Assembly (NCBI RefSeq): GCF_000731095.1 | Contig: NZ_JMTZ01000025.1 | Span: 1-64,000 of the forward strand | DNA: 64,000 nt | Direction: 5' to 3' | DNA from: Lysobacter antibioticus | GTDB taxonomy: Bacteria; Pseudomonadota; Gammaproteobacteria; Xanthomonadales; Xanthomonadaceae | In this document: positions 45,034 through 53,380 of the stretch, one piece after another | Layout: each line of letters opens with the position of its first letter | Position numbering within the stretch: the stretch's first letter is position 1 | The notes under the pieces: generated by a model | Told to the model about the DNA's origin: nothing | Seen by the model: only the letters and a program-made list of their open reading frames with translations | The model's database searches: none | Position numbers and translations under genes: made by a program

Positions 45034-45109
45034 GCATGCGCAGGGCGGCGGCGCGCGCGAACCTGCGTAGCGCCGATCGTCGAACCTCACGGGTCGGCCT
45101 ACGGTCGGG

Positions 45110-45338
45110 ATCGGCCGCAGTCGCGCACGAAATCGACGATCAGATCCGCACCAGCTTCGGTGCGGGTCTCGAGTAGGAAATGCGGGCCGTCGAGCACGTG
45201 CGCTTGCATGCGCGGCAGGTCGCGCAATCAGGACAGAACTTCGGCGCGGTCGAAGACGCTGTCGTGCCGCCGTTACAGCATGAGCGCGGGCGGCCGCATG
45301 GCCTGGCGAAGATCGCTCGCCAACGATGCGGCCGCAAG
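45110..45338 (-). pseudogene. remnant of an alpha/beta-hydrolase C-terminus
   Basis: Reading the minus strand from 45338, one frame gives LASDLRQAMRPPALML-stop-RRHDSVFDRAEVLS-stop-LRDLPRMQAHVLDGPHFLLE and then TRTEAGADLIVDFVRD. This is the typical end of an alpha/beta hydrolase, including the catalytic His in the GPHFLLET turn, but with two in-frame stop codons and no N-terminal two-thirds. It is a decayed gene fragment. Confidence 0.65.
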
Positions 45339-45347
45339 CCGAAGCGG

Positions 45348-45743
45348 TCAGTGCTTGGTCGAGTCCGCAGGGCTTTCCGTGTGCATCACGCAACGCCACT
45401 GGTCGCCCACCTTGACCCAGGTCGAGGTGTCGTAGACGTCCATCTCCGTGGTCTTGCCTTCCATCTCCACCTTCTGCACCACGCGATAGCTGGCGACGGC
45501 TACATCGTCCGTCGGCAGCAGGACGTCCATCGCGGATATCTTGTAGTCGAGCAGCTTGACTCGGTCGTCGTTCGCCATCTTGGTGTAGGTGGCATGGTCG
45601 AACTTGTGCGCACCATGCCCGCTGACCATGAGGGCCGGCTCGGTCAGCATTCCGGTGGCCACTTGCGGCGACCCCTCCAGTATCGACTGCCAGAACGCTT
45701 TCTCCAGCCGCTCGATCTCGCCTTTCTGTTTCGTCGTGCTCAT
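45348..45743 (-). CDS. NTF2-like (DUF4440-type) protein
   Basis: The 131-residue cytoplasmic protein reads as a single NTF2-like domain: EIERLEKAFWQSILEGSPQV, LTEPALMVSGHGAH, HATYTKMANDDRVKLLDYKI, DVAVASYRVVQKVEMEGKTT and a last strand STWVKVGDQWRCVMHTES. It matches DUF4440/SnoaL-like proteins, whose ligand is unknown. A GGGAGCAATGCC stretch precedes the ATG. The hydrolase remnant lies immediately downstream on the same strand. Confidence 0.85.
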   Translation of the reverse strand: MSTTKQKGEIERLEKAFWQSILEGSPQVATGMLTEPALMVSGHGAHKFDHATYTKMANDDRVKLLDYKISAMDVLLPTDDVAVASYRVVQKVEMEGKTTEMDVYDTSTWVKVGDQWRCVMHTESPADSTKH

Positions 45744-45823
45744 GGCATTGCTCCCTAGTCGGACCAGGAGTACACAGGGATAAATGCGAGCGCGTTATCC
45801 CGTCGTGAGAGGGATGCGGTCGC

Positions 45824-45882
45824 CGTATAACAATTCGTTCCAACCGCATCGCGGCTTGCTGGCTTTGGACAATGAATGCGCC
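45824..45882 (+). repeat. degenerate attC-like site
   Basis: GTATAACAATTCGTTCCAAC keeps the TAACAATTCGTTC left end of the common attC form. The right half (GCTGGCTTTGGACAATGAAT) is eroded, with weak CCAA/TTGG pairing. Single, isolated copy. Confidence 0.35.
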
Positions 45883-46118
45883 GGTCCGAGCGCCGCCAGA
45901 CCGGAGGGGCGTCACGTTTCTGGCCGGCTCATGGCGTCGAGCAGTGCGAGCCATATGGCGCGAACGCTCTTGTTGCCGCCGGGCCGAGTCGCTACACGAC
46001 CCAGCATGCGCCATGCATGACGGATGGAACTGGCGCTGCGGCTTGGGCATGCGGATCTTCGGATGAACCGGGGCGGTCGACCTGCCGCAACCTTCGACGT
46101 CCATCAGAGGAGATTCTT

Positions 46119-46628
46119 ATGAAAGCCGGTATTTTATTTCTGGCCTTGACCGGCCTGTCGATCGGCTGCGCCGTAGCGGCGCCGCCGGCCGTCAAGGGCG
46201 ACGCGGAGCCCTTGCGTTCCCGGCTCGTCGGTACCTGGCAAGTCATGGAAGTGGTCGATACCGATCCCGCCGGAAAGATCCAGCATCCTTATGGCGAGCG
46301 CCCCACGGGATACATCGTCTACGACCCGACCGGCCATCTGCATGTGCAGCTCATGCGCACGCCGGCGACGCCGCCGTTCGCCGAGGGCGACCAGAAAGGC
46401 AGCGACCGCGAAGTCCGCGCCGCTTACGACGGCTATGTGGCCTACTTCGGCACTTACCGGGTCGACGAAGCGCAGAGCAGGGTGATCCATGAGGTGCAGG
46501 GCAGCCTGATGCCGAGCTACACCGGCACCGACCAGCCCCGTCCATTCAAGCTGAGCGGGGATGATCTGATCATCGAAGGGAAAACCCAGGAAGGCGGTTT
46601 CTACCGGCGGTTCCGCAGAGTCAAATAG
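46119..46628 (+). CDS. exported lipocalin-like protein
   Basis: AGAGGAGA lies five bases before ATG 46119. The 169-residue product has a signal peptide (GILFLALTGLSIGCAVAAPP) and a lipocalin-like domain (PF13924 pattern): LVGTWQVMEVVDTDPAGKIQ, GYIVYDPTGHLHVQLMRT, AYDGYVAYFGTYRVDE, HEVQGSLMPSYTGTDQPRPF and a last strand GGFYRRFRRV. Members are thought to bind small hydrophobic ligands in the periplasm. Monocistronic. Confidence 0.85.
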   Translation: MKAGILFLALTGLSIGCAVAAPPAVKGDAEPLRSRLVGTWQVMEVVDTDPAGKIQHPYGERPTGYIVYDPTGHLHVQLMRTPATPPFAEGDQKGSDREVRAAYDGYVAYFGTYRVDEAQSRVIHEVQGSLMPSYTGTDQPRPFKLSGDDLIIEGKTQEGGFYRRFRRVK

Positions 46629-46886
46629 GTCGCAGGTCCGGCCGAGTCTGCAGCGAATGCGGCGCCGGGCGGGACTGGTGCCGTAGCGGGTGTCATGCCG
46701 AATCGTGATTGCCTGCGTGCTTTTTCGAAGGCGCCGTGGATTCATGGGGTAGGGGGTAGGCGAAAAGCCGGGCTTGGTTGCCAAAGCCGCCTGCGCGGGG
46801 CAACGTATGCGCCGTTTGCATGCGTATCGATCGTGCATCGACGCAGCGCGCTCCCCTCCACCGTCAAGAAGTAAGTAGTAGGCGCC

Positions 46887-47537
46887 ATGAAAAATCACTG
46901 TTTTGCAATGCTCCTCGCGGCAGCGGCACTGTCTCCCGTCACGGCAATCGCCGCATCGCGCAGCTACACCTATCTGGATGCGGGCTATGGAAAGCAGACG
47001 ATCGAGTCGGCCGACTCCGATCCCTTGCTGCGCCTGGACGATATCGATGCCGACGGCGGCTATGTCGGCGGCTCGGTCGAGCTGGGGCGCGGGATGTTTC
47101 TGACCGGCGCCTTCCACAGGGGCAATGGCGATGTCGACGTGAGCTCCGGATCGCAGGTGCTGACCCGGTTGGACGTGGACGTGCAGCAAGTCGCGCTCGG
47201 CCTGGGCTACCACTACGAGATCAACGAGCGCCTCGATTGGACCGCGGAGCTGGGTTATCTCAACACCCGCTTCGAGTACGAGAACCGCGCCCTGTCGTTC
47301 ACCGAGAAGCAGGATGGCGACGATGCCCGCGCATCGGTCGGACTGCGCGGCAACCTGAGCGAGCGCCTGGAGGCCTGGGGCAAGCTCAGGTACACCGACG
47401 GCGATACCTACGACGGCGAAGTCAGCGGCGCGGTAGGCGCTTTGCTGAAGTTCAACGAGCTGTGGGGCCTGACGGCCGAAGCCGGGGCGGGCGCAGGCAA
47501 TCGCCAGTACACGCTCGGCGTTCGCGCTTCGTTCTGA
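46887..47537 (+). CDS. outer-membrane beta-barrel protein (Ax21/OmpX-like)
   Basis: The 216-residue product has a signal peptide (CFAMLLAAAALSPVTAIAAS) and about eight amphipathic beta-strands: SYTYLDAGYGKQTI, GGYVGGSVELGRGMFLTGAF, VQQVALGLGYHYEINERLDW, TAELGYLNTRFEYEN and final YTLGVRASF ending in Phe, the signature for BAM-dependent insertion. It resembles the Ax21 family of xanthomonads, once reported as a signalling protein and now viewed as an outer-membrane protein. A specific function cannot be given. Confidence 0.8.
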   Translation: MKNHCFAMLLAAAALSPVTAIAASRSYTYLDAGYGKQTIESADSDPLLRLDDIDADGGYVGGSVELGRGMFLTGAFHRGNGDVDVSSGSQVLTRLDVDVQQVALGLGYHYEINERLDWTAELGYLNTRFEYENRALSFTEKQDGDDARASVGLRGNLSERLEAWGKLRYTDGDTYDGEVSGAVGALLKFNELWGLTAEAGAGAGNRQYTLGVRASF

Positions 47538-47940
47538 GCCAGGCCTTGAATGCTGGGCGAGTATCCAAGCGGTGCCGCAAAGTATCTCGGCCTATTCAGC
47601 AAGCATCGGGTCAGTCTGGCGGTGGGGCTCGTTGGTATCTGCTCCAGGCTCAGGCGTTCGTCCCGAGGCGGACGCTTGAGCGAGTAGTCGGAGGCGGGAG
47701 TCCATGATTCCCTGTGCCGTCTTCCCGGCTGCGATCAACGCGATCGCGCGGCAATGGGGTACTCGGGGGGCTTGTCTGTTGCGGTTATCGGCTGCGGTGG
47801 AACCGGGCCCTGTTCGTATCGCCGGTTCTGGGGGTTCTGGTCGATAGTGCCTGCCGGTAGGATGTCGATGGTGCGAGCACTGTACGAAGTGCTTGCTGCC
47901 TTGGAGACATCCCGCCAGGCAATTCAATAGGGTCGTTACT
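47538..47940. other. intergenic, no gene recognised
   Basis: About 400 bases before the second LytS gene; nothing recognisable beyond the expected promoter. Confidence 0.45.
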
Positions 47941-49047
47941 GTGGGAGCGGTTCTGAAGCGAATGCCCGCGGTCTTCTGGATGGTCATCATCTGGTGGGCG
48001 GGCTACGCAATTGCGTTTGCCGCCCAGATCGTTCGCATGGGCGGTCCAGAAGGCATGCCGATGTCCTGGCCACAGGCGCTTCGCTTCAGCTTCGGCAGTT
48101 GGATGATGTGGGTGCCGGTAACCTTGGGGTTGTACTGGCTGGTGCGGCGCAGTCCGATTGAGCGCGGCCGGATACTGCGATCCTTGGCGATCCTGCTCGG
48201 TGCGTCCGTTCTGACGGTGTTGCTCCGGGGGGCCTATATCTATGCGACAAGCTCCGTCTTCCAGTGGTTCGGTCATCACCCGCGTCCAGGATTCACCGAG
48301 GTTTTGACGAGCAGCTTGAGTTACAACTTTATGCTCGCATGGGTCGTGATCGGATTGGCGCACGCGCTCGTCTTCTATCAGAGGAGCATGGAGAGGGGGC
48401 AGCAGATCGCGAGGTTGCAAGCGGGCCTGACCACGGCAAAGCTGGAAGCGCTGCGCGCGCAAATGAACCCCCACTTCCTTTTCAATACATTGAACTCCGT
48501 CGCCGAAATGGTTCATCAGGATGCGGAACTGGCTGACCGAATGCTGGTTTCGCTCTCGGTCCTGCTTCAAGCGGGGCTGTCCGTCGATAGCGTTCAATTT
48601 CGGACCCTCAGTGATGAGATCGAGCTGGTCAATAGCTACTTGATGATCGAGAAGGTTCGTTTGAACGATCGGCTAAGGGTCGAATGGAGCGTCGAGGCGG
48701 AAGCCTTGGGCGTTTCAGTGCCGGCGTTGATCCTGCAACCCTTGGTCGAGAATGCCGTAGTGCACGGTATTTCGCGACGGCGAGCGCCGGGCGTGCTGAG
48801 CATCAGCTGTGAATTGCGTGGCGAGACCTTGGTCGTCGAAGTGTCTAACTGTGTCTCCCCCGATGGGGCGGCGCCTCATGGTTCGGGCATCGGCTTGGGA
48901 AGTGCGCGCAGCCGTCTGCAGCTCTTGTATGGAGCGCGAGCGGCCATCCAGCAATGCGCGACGGAATCCGGGAGATACCTCGTTCGAGTAACCATGCCGG
49001 TGGAAAAGCATGGGGCTGCCAGTCTTCCGGGCAGGTCTGCGGCATGA
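47941..49047 (+). CDS. LytS-type sensor histidine kinase (second pair)
   Basis: The 368-residue protein from GTG 47941 (AGGG eight bases upstream; ATG 47962 is an alternative) has four membrane helices (about 10-165) with no recognised extracellular domain. A short coiled coil (LQAGLTTAKLEALRAQ) and the His_kinase motif MNPHFLFNTLNSVAEM follow. The ATPase segment is LILQPLVENAVVHGISRRRA with SGIGLGSARSRLQLLYGARA. Its stop overlaps the start of the LytTR regulator by four bases (ATGA), so the two are translationally coupled. The signal is unknown. Confidence 0.9.
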   Translation: MGAVLKRMPAVFWMVIIWWAGYAIAFAAQIVRMGGPEGMPMSWPQALRFSFGSWMMWVPVTLGLYWLVRRSPIERGRILRSLAILLGASVLTVLLRGAYIYATSSVFQWFGHHPRPGFTEVLTSSLSYNFMLAWVVIGLAHALVFYQRSMERGQQIARLQAGLTTAKLEALRAQMNPHFLFNTLNSVAEMVHQDAELADRMLVSLSVLLQAGLSVDSVQFRTLSDEIELVNSYLMIEKVRLNDRLRVEWSVEAEALGVSVPALILQPLVENAVVHGISRRRAPGVLSISCELRGETLVVEVSNCVSPDGAAPHGSGIGLGSARSRLQLLYGARAAIQQCATESGRYLVRVTMPVEKHGAASLPGRSAA

Positions 49048-49769
49048 CCTTGATGCGCGCGGCCATCGTCGATGACGAGCCTATGGCACGGGTCAGGTTG
49101 CGTCGTCTGTTGGATAGAGTCGGTCGGGATCTGGTATCTGTCGTGGCCGAGTGTGTCGACATCGGGGAGCTATCGGCAGTGGCGGTAAATCTGGACATCG
49201 ATGTTCTCTTTCTGGACATCGAGATGCCGGGTGGAGATGGATTCCAGGCTCTGGCCCGGTGGCCTGGGCCCCGGCCGCAAGTGGTGTTCGTGACGGCATA
49301 CCCGCAGCACGGCGCCCGCGCCTTCGACGTGCGTGCCGTCGATTACCTGATAAAGCCGGTATCGGGCGAGCGTTTGCGAGATACGCTGGAAAGACTGAGC
49401 GGGACTCGGCCGAAAGATGGCGTTGTCAACGAAGTCGTCGGCGACGCCGATCGCATTCCGTTGAAGGTAGGAAGCCGAGTTCATCTGGTGCAAGCCAACA
49501 AGATCGATCTTGTCGTTTCGATAGGAAATTATCTCGAAGTTCATGCGGACGGGGCGGTCTACACCGTGCGTGGAACCTTGACGGATTTTCACTCGCGGCT
49601 TGGTCATGTCGAGTTCGCCCGGTTGCACCGCTCGGCCGTTGTACGCATAGCGGCCATTCGCCAGATCGTCCCCGCCGGTTCGGCCAGGTTCCGGATCGTG
49701 CTCCTCTCGGGGCAGCATCTGTTCTCCGGACGTCAGTTCCGCAGCAAGGTGGACGAGCTGCTGGTATAG
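49044..49769 (+). CDS. LytTR-family response regulator (second pair)
   Basis: The 241-residue regulator has a receiver (AAIVDDEPMARVRLRRLL, Asp58 in VLFLDIEMPGGDG, YLIKPVSGERL) and a LytTR DNA-binding domain: RIPLKVGSRVHLVQANKIDL, NYLEVHADGAVYTVRGTL, FARLHRSAVVRIAAIRQI and LFSGRQFRSKVDELL. It partners the overlapping LytS-type kinase. The next gene, 230 bp downstream in the same direction, encodes a secreted protein and is a candidate target. Confidence 0.92.
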   Translation: MTLMRAAIVDDEPMARVRLRRLLDRVGRDLVSVVAECVDIGELSAVAVNLDIDVLFLDIEMPGGDGFQALARWPGPRPQVVFVTAYPQHGARAFDVRAVDYLIKPVSGERLRDTLERLSGTRPKDGVVNEVVGDADRIPLKVGSRVHLVQANKIDLVVSIGNYLEVHADGAVYTVRGTLTDFHSRLGHVEFARLHRSAVVRIAAIRQIVPAGSARFRIVLLSGQHLFSGRQFRSKVDELLV

Positions 49770-50001
49770 CGCGAGCCCAGGAAGTCTGCCTGCATGGAGC
49801 CGGCCGAGTCGACGATCAGGCACCTATTCGTGTCGTTCGTCCCATCGCACTTCACTAACTGGCCTCGGGTCGATGTCATAGCTCGGCCACAACGTCGTCG
49901 ATGATGGCTATGGCCCCTCGGGCAAGCCGCTCGTCGTCGGGCGGGGTGGGGTGTGCGGACACTGCACAAAATTCTGGCGCTATGGACTGATAGGTAGATT
50001 G

Positions 50002-50877
50002 ATGAATATCTGGAAGACCGCCTCGTGCTCGATGTTGCTCGGAGCTTTGCTTGCCTCGGCCGCCGGTGCGGCTAATGCGGAACAAGTGCACCGTTGCGAT
50101 AATTGCACCTACACTCAGAAAATGAACAAGGCACTTACGTCAACTCCGTTAGGATTGGCGTACGTATTCGACGTGCCGAATGCAGAGTTGACCATGTGGG
50201 AGGTTCGCCACGATGGCGAGCTGAGAATGAAGACTGCCGATCAGACTGCGGTCGATCCGGCCACATACAATATGTTTCTTAATGTTCTCGGCGATGCTAG
50301 CGCGCCGAAGGCGGAGAACGGCCGCGCGACACTGACACTGGATGCTTCATTTCCGCCTGCCGGATCCCGTTTCTCAAGCAATCCGCTTGCAGGATTCGAA
50401 GGCTATACGGCTTATGATTTTTCGCGCTCCGGAACCCTGCGCAGCCAGTTGGGAACCGCCATCGCCAACTCATTGGTCAGCGGCTCGGCAAGCTATAGCA
50501 ATCCGCTCGGTACGCTTCTGCTGTCTTTCCTGTTCAATGCCGGCGGACCTATTCCGACGGGCTATACCATTATCATTACCTGGGTCGATGGGTCCAAGAC
50601 TACGTTCGTGATCGAATCGGATGATACCAGTCAGGCGAAATACGTCCCCGGCGCCAGCACGACTCTTGAGGGGGTTCCGATTCCCGACAGCGCCGTCAAC
50701 ACCGATGCCGCGGGAGGGATCTTTACCGGCGAATGGGATTTTTCGAACCTGCGCTCTCTTGAGGATTGGATTAACGCGATGGCCATGAACGGCATCCCGG
50801 TGACGGGCCAGCGCACCAGCCAGAACAAAGTCGCCTGCGTCCGTGTCGACGGTGTGTTGAGCTGCCAATACCTTTGA
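50002..50877 (+). CDS. exported protein of unknown function, 291 residues
   Basis: From ATG 50002 the product has a signal peptide (SMLLGALLASAAGAANAEQ) and then a short Cys pair (RCDNCTYTQKMNKAL) followed by a beta-rich domain: LGLAYVFDVPNAELTMWEVR, TAYDFSRSGTLRSQLGTAIA, PTGYTIIITWVDGSKTTFVI and KVACVRVDGVLSCQYL. Four Cys suggest two disulfides, one at each end. I do not recognise the family. A strong terminator follows. Composition is a little more AT-rich than neighbouring genes. Confidence 0.68.
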   Translation: MNIWKTASCSMLLGALLASAAGAANAEQVHRCDNCTYTQKMNKALTSTPLGLAYVFDVPNAELTMWEVRHDGELRMKTADQTAVDPATYNMFLNVLGDASAPKAENGRATLTLDASFPPAGSRFSSNPLAGFEGYTAYDFSRSGTLRSQLGTAIANSLVSGSASYSNPLGTLLLSFLFNAGGPIPTGYTIIITWVDGSKTTFVIESDDTSQAKYVPGASTTLEGVPIPDSAVNTDAAGGIFTGEWDFSNLRSLEDWINAMAMNGIPVTGQRTSQNKVACVRVDGVLSCQYL

Positions 50878-50892
50878 TTTAATAGGTTATCC

Positions 50893-50926
50893 GAGGCCGC
50901 TTCCCTGGCGAAGCGGCCTCATTTTC
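50893..50926 (+). terminator. rho-independent terminator
   Basis: Perfect 11-bp stem GAGGCCGCTTC / GAAGCGGCCTC with a 6-base loop followed by ATTTTC, 16 bases after the stop of the 291-residue protein gene. Confidence 0.82.
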
Positions 50927-51078
50927 GGAGGCTGAGGCGAGATGCGATCCATTTGAGCTAAGTCGTATCGTTGGCTAGCCCTACGCAGTGCGCGATGGCC
51001 AGTAGTGGTCATGGTGAAGCCGCCTCGTAGTCAGGCACCCCCAAGCATCAGTCATACCTTTTCAGCGGAGGACTACCG

Positions 51079-51492
51079 ATGCCCTTCCGAACCCGTCGAG
51101 TGATCCTGTTCGGCGACTGCGACCCGGGTGGGGTCGTGTACACGCCGCGTATCGCGCACTTCGTCGTCGAGGCAGGGCTCGATTTTCTGTCCCACGCGCT
51201 CGGCGGACCCGCGGCCAGGCGCTTGTTCGCCATGGGCATCCTGCCGCCCGCGCGCGCCCTGTCGATCGAATTTCTGCATCCGATGGCCTGGGACGATGCG
51301 ATCGATATCGAGGTCTCGGTCGACAAGATTGGCGAGCATTCATTCGCTCTCTTGGTCTGCGCGTTCAACGCCGCAGGCGACAATACTTTCCGCGCCACGA
51401 TCACGCAGGTCACCATATCGCCCGAGACGCGACGGCCGGTGCCGCTGCCGGCTGAACTGAAGGCCGCGCTCGATGGGGCGCGCGACTGCTGA
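51079..51492 (+). CDS. acyl-CoA thioesterase (4-hydroxybenzoyl-CoA type hotdog fold)
   Basis: CGGAGG lies seven bases before ATG 51079. The 137-residue protein has the hotdog pattern of the 4HBT family: RRVILFGDCDPGGVVYTPRI, with the catalytic Asp in GDCDPGGV, the long helix HFVVEAGLDFLSHALGG, ALSIEFLHPMAWDDAIDIEV and FALLVCAFNAAGDNTFRATI. It should hydrolyse an acyl-CoA or acyl-ACP thioester in the cytoplasm; the substrate is unknown. It is convergent with a methyltransferase gene. Confidence 0.9.
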   Translation: MPFRTRRVILFGDCDPGGVVYTPRIAHFVVEAGLDFLSHALGGPAARRLFAMGILPPARALSIEFLHPMAWDDAIDIEVSVDKIGEHSFALLVCAFNAAGDNTFRATITQVTISPETRRPVPLPAELKAALDGARDC

Positions 51493-51520
51493 CGGGTCCG
51501 ATGTCAGCTGGATGACGCCA

Positions 51521-52195
51521 TCAAGACGGGTTGTACGCAACCCAGCCCTTGAAGGTAAAGCCGGCGTAGAACAACTCGACCTCGTCGAAGCCCGCCTCTT
51601 GCAGCAAGGCCAGGTCCTGTTCGGGTGAAAGCGCCGGCAGTCGGCTGCCGATCGCGGCGATGGCATTGCCGGCATCCGCGGCGGGAATCCCGGACGCCAC
51701 CGCGAAGGCCGCGTAGCGATTCAGCCAGCGCGCCTTTTGCTGTTCGTCTTGGGGAAAGCTGTGGTGCGCCACGATCAACGGCGCGCCGGGCTTCAGGCGT
51801 TGCCTGAGTTCGATCAAGGTATGCAGGCGTTGCTCGGCCGGAAGAAAATGCAAGGTCAGCAGGCAGGCGGCGCCGTCGTAAGGCCCCTCGGGGGCGGTGT
51901 CGATGTAACCCTCGACGAGGTCGGCGCGCGAGGCGAGCGGCCCCAAGGTGGCGCTTGCGAGTTTCAGCATCTCGGACGACGGGTCCACGCCGACGAAACG
52001 CCACTGAGGCTGCGCTTCGGCAAACACCTTCAACTCCAGGCCGCCGCCGGCGCCGAGGACGAGTACCCGGCCATCGTGGGGTACGCTCTCGGCGAGCAGC
52101 AGCCTGGCCATCTGTTGCAGCGCATGAAGGCCCGGCACCTGTCTGACCGGGCCGAGCGCGTAGCGGGCAACCGCCTGGGGGTCGGAGAACGACAA
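51521..52195 (-). CDS. class I SAM-dependent methyltransferase
   Basis: The frame extends upstream to 52390, but the family N-terminus (SFSDPQAVARYALGPVRQVP) begins right after a TTG at 52195 with AGGAG ten bases upstream, giving 224 residues. The SAM-binding motif is RVLVLGAGGGLELKVFAEAQ, with the acidic residue in WRFVGVDPSSEML and motif YDGAACLLTLHFL. The substrate-side helix follows (LRQRLKPGAPLIVAHHSFP). It transfers a methyl group to an unknown small molecule. It is a cytoplasmic protein and converges on the thioesterase gene. Confidence 0.87.
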   Translation of the reverse strand: MSFSDPQAVARYALGPVRQVPGLHALQQMARLLLAESVPHDGRVLVLGAGGGLELKVFAEAQPQWRFVGVDPSSEMLKLASATLGPLASRADLVEGYIDTAPEGPYDGAACLLTLHFLPAEQRLHTLIELRQRLKPGAPLIVAHHSFPQDEQQKARWLNRYAAFAVASGIPAADAGNAIAAIGSRLPALSPEQDLALLQEAGFDEVELFYAGFTFKGWVAYNPS

Positions 52196-52383
52196 GGCAA
52201 GGCTCCTGCGCGGATGATGGCGACTGATGCTACTGCAGATGCCCCCCGACCCGACCTGGAGGCAGACCGAGGCAGCCGCCTTCGATGAGGCGTGGCGCTT
52301 CTGGCTGCGTCCCATAGCCGTCATAGTCAGACCTTGACGCATGGAGAGCCGGGTGTCGCACTGCTGCGGTGCACGGAATCGAT

Positions 52384-52440
52384 GCGACAAACGATAATGC
52401 GAAGCCGCTTTGCGCAGCGGATCGACCGAAAACGTTGGAC
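52384..52440 (+). repeat. possible degenerate attC-like site
   Basis: GCGACAAACGATAATGCGAA then GCCGCTTTGCGCAGCGG and the right end AACGTTGGAC, which fits GTTRRRY. It lies 16 bases before the next lipoprotein gene, as at the other sites, but the left arm is poorly conserved. Confidence 0.35.
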
Positions 52441-52456
52441 TTCATTGGAGAGTTTT

Positions 52457-52948
52457 ATGCGATGGATCGTTGTCTTCGCTGCCGCCGGCCTGCTCGCTGG
52501 CTGCGCGACCAACCGCCCCGCCGGGCTCAGCAGCCAGTCTTTGGCAGGCATCTGGCGCTGTGGGCCGATCGCGATACCCGACCCGAATTACGACTTGGTC
52601 GTCAGCACGGAGACGATCAATCGGGCCGATGGCCGTTACACCAGCCTGACCACCTCGGTGATCACGCCGCATGGCAAGTCGCCGGTCGTCATCCAGGACC
52701 GGGCATCGGGCACCTGGCTGCTCGAGGGCGACATCCTCGTCTCCAAGATAGAGGAGGTGAAGTTCCTGTCGTCGTCCGATTCGTGGATCAGCAACGAGCG
52801 CGGGCAGAAAGTACAAGACGACATGCTCAAGAAGAAGTCGGTGTACCGGTCGCGCATACTGAAGTTCACCGGGCGGACGCTCCGCATCGTTCCGGTGGAA
52901 CCGACGTACAAGGAGGCCGAGGTCGAGTCGCTCTGCAAGCGGGTTTGA
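52457..52948 (+). CDS. lipoprotein of unknown function, 163 residues
   Basis: TGGAGAG lies four bases before ATG 52457. The product has a lipoprotein signal (MRWIVVFAAAGLLAGCATN, Cys16) and a small beta-barrel-like domain: LAGIWRCGPIAIPDPNYDLV, RYTSLTTSVITPHGKSPVVI, ASGTWLLEGDILVSKIEEV and YRSRILKFTGRTLRIVPVE. The alternation of strands and the GIW start resemble lipocalin-like lipoproteins. The function is unknown. A possible degenerate attC-like site precedes it. Confidence 0.7.
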   Translation: MRWIVVFAAAGLLAGCATNRPAGLSSQSLAGIWRCGPIAIPDPNYDLVVSTETINRADGRYTSLTTSVITPHGKSPVVIQDRASGTWLLEGDILVSKIEEVKFLSSSDSWISNERGQKVQDDMLKKKSVYRSRILKFTGRTLRIVPVEPTYKEAEVESLCKRV

Positions 52949-53380
52949 GGATGCAGATTCGTTGCTCGCCCCACTCGGGGCTCCGCTCGACCTTGGCGGC
53001 CTTCGACCTTTGAGCTAGTCGAAATCGTCGGGCGTTCCGCTCACGATGTCGCCAGGCTTCTTCGCGCGGGAGCGGTGCAGCCGGAGCAGAGCGTCAAGGG
53101 GAGGGTGTTGGATTTCCAAGCCCCTGAGCTACGGAAGTTCTGGCTGGCGCTGTGTCGGTCGGGCGGCCTGCGTGCGTTCGGGTTTGCACAAACGCGCGAT
53201 TGATTCTCGGTAAGGCATCCGCGCTACCGCGGCCGGCCGGCCGGTGTGACAATTATCACGAAAGCAGGTTCGTCGTCGTCGGCTCGAAGAACGCGATGCT
53301 ACTTTGACTCCTGCGCGCAAAGCGGGTCGGGCTCCCCGCGTTTTTCGCAAGCTGGCCCGGATTTCCTTGGGGGGAAAACG
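52949..53380. other. intergenic, no gene recognised
   Basis: About 430 bases before the OmpR-type regulator; the regulator frame is open upstream to 53246 but has no better start than 53381. Nothing else recognised. Confidence 0.45.

Noticed and set aside
46740..46790. GGGGTAGGGGGTAGGCGAAAAG as a genome-wide interspersed repeat
   Set aside because: It looks like a family of intergenic repeats, but only one copy occurs in the window, so it cannot be supported.
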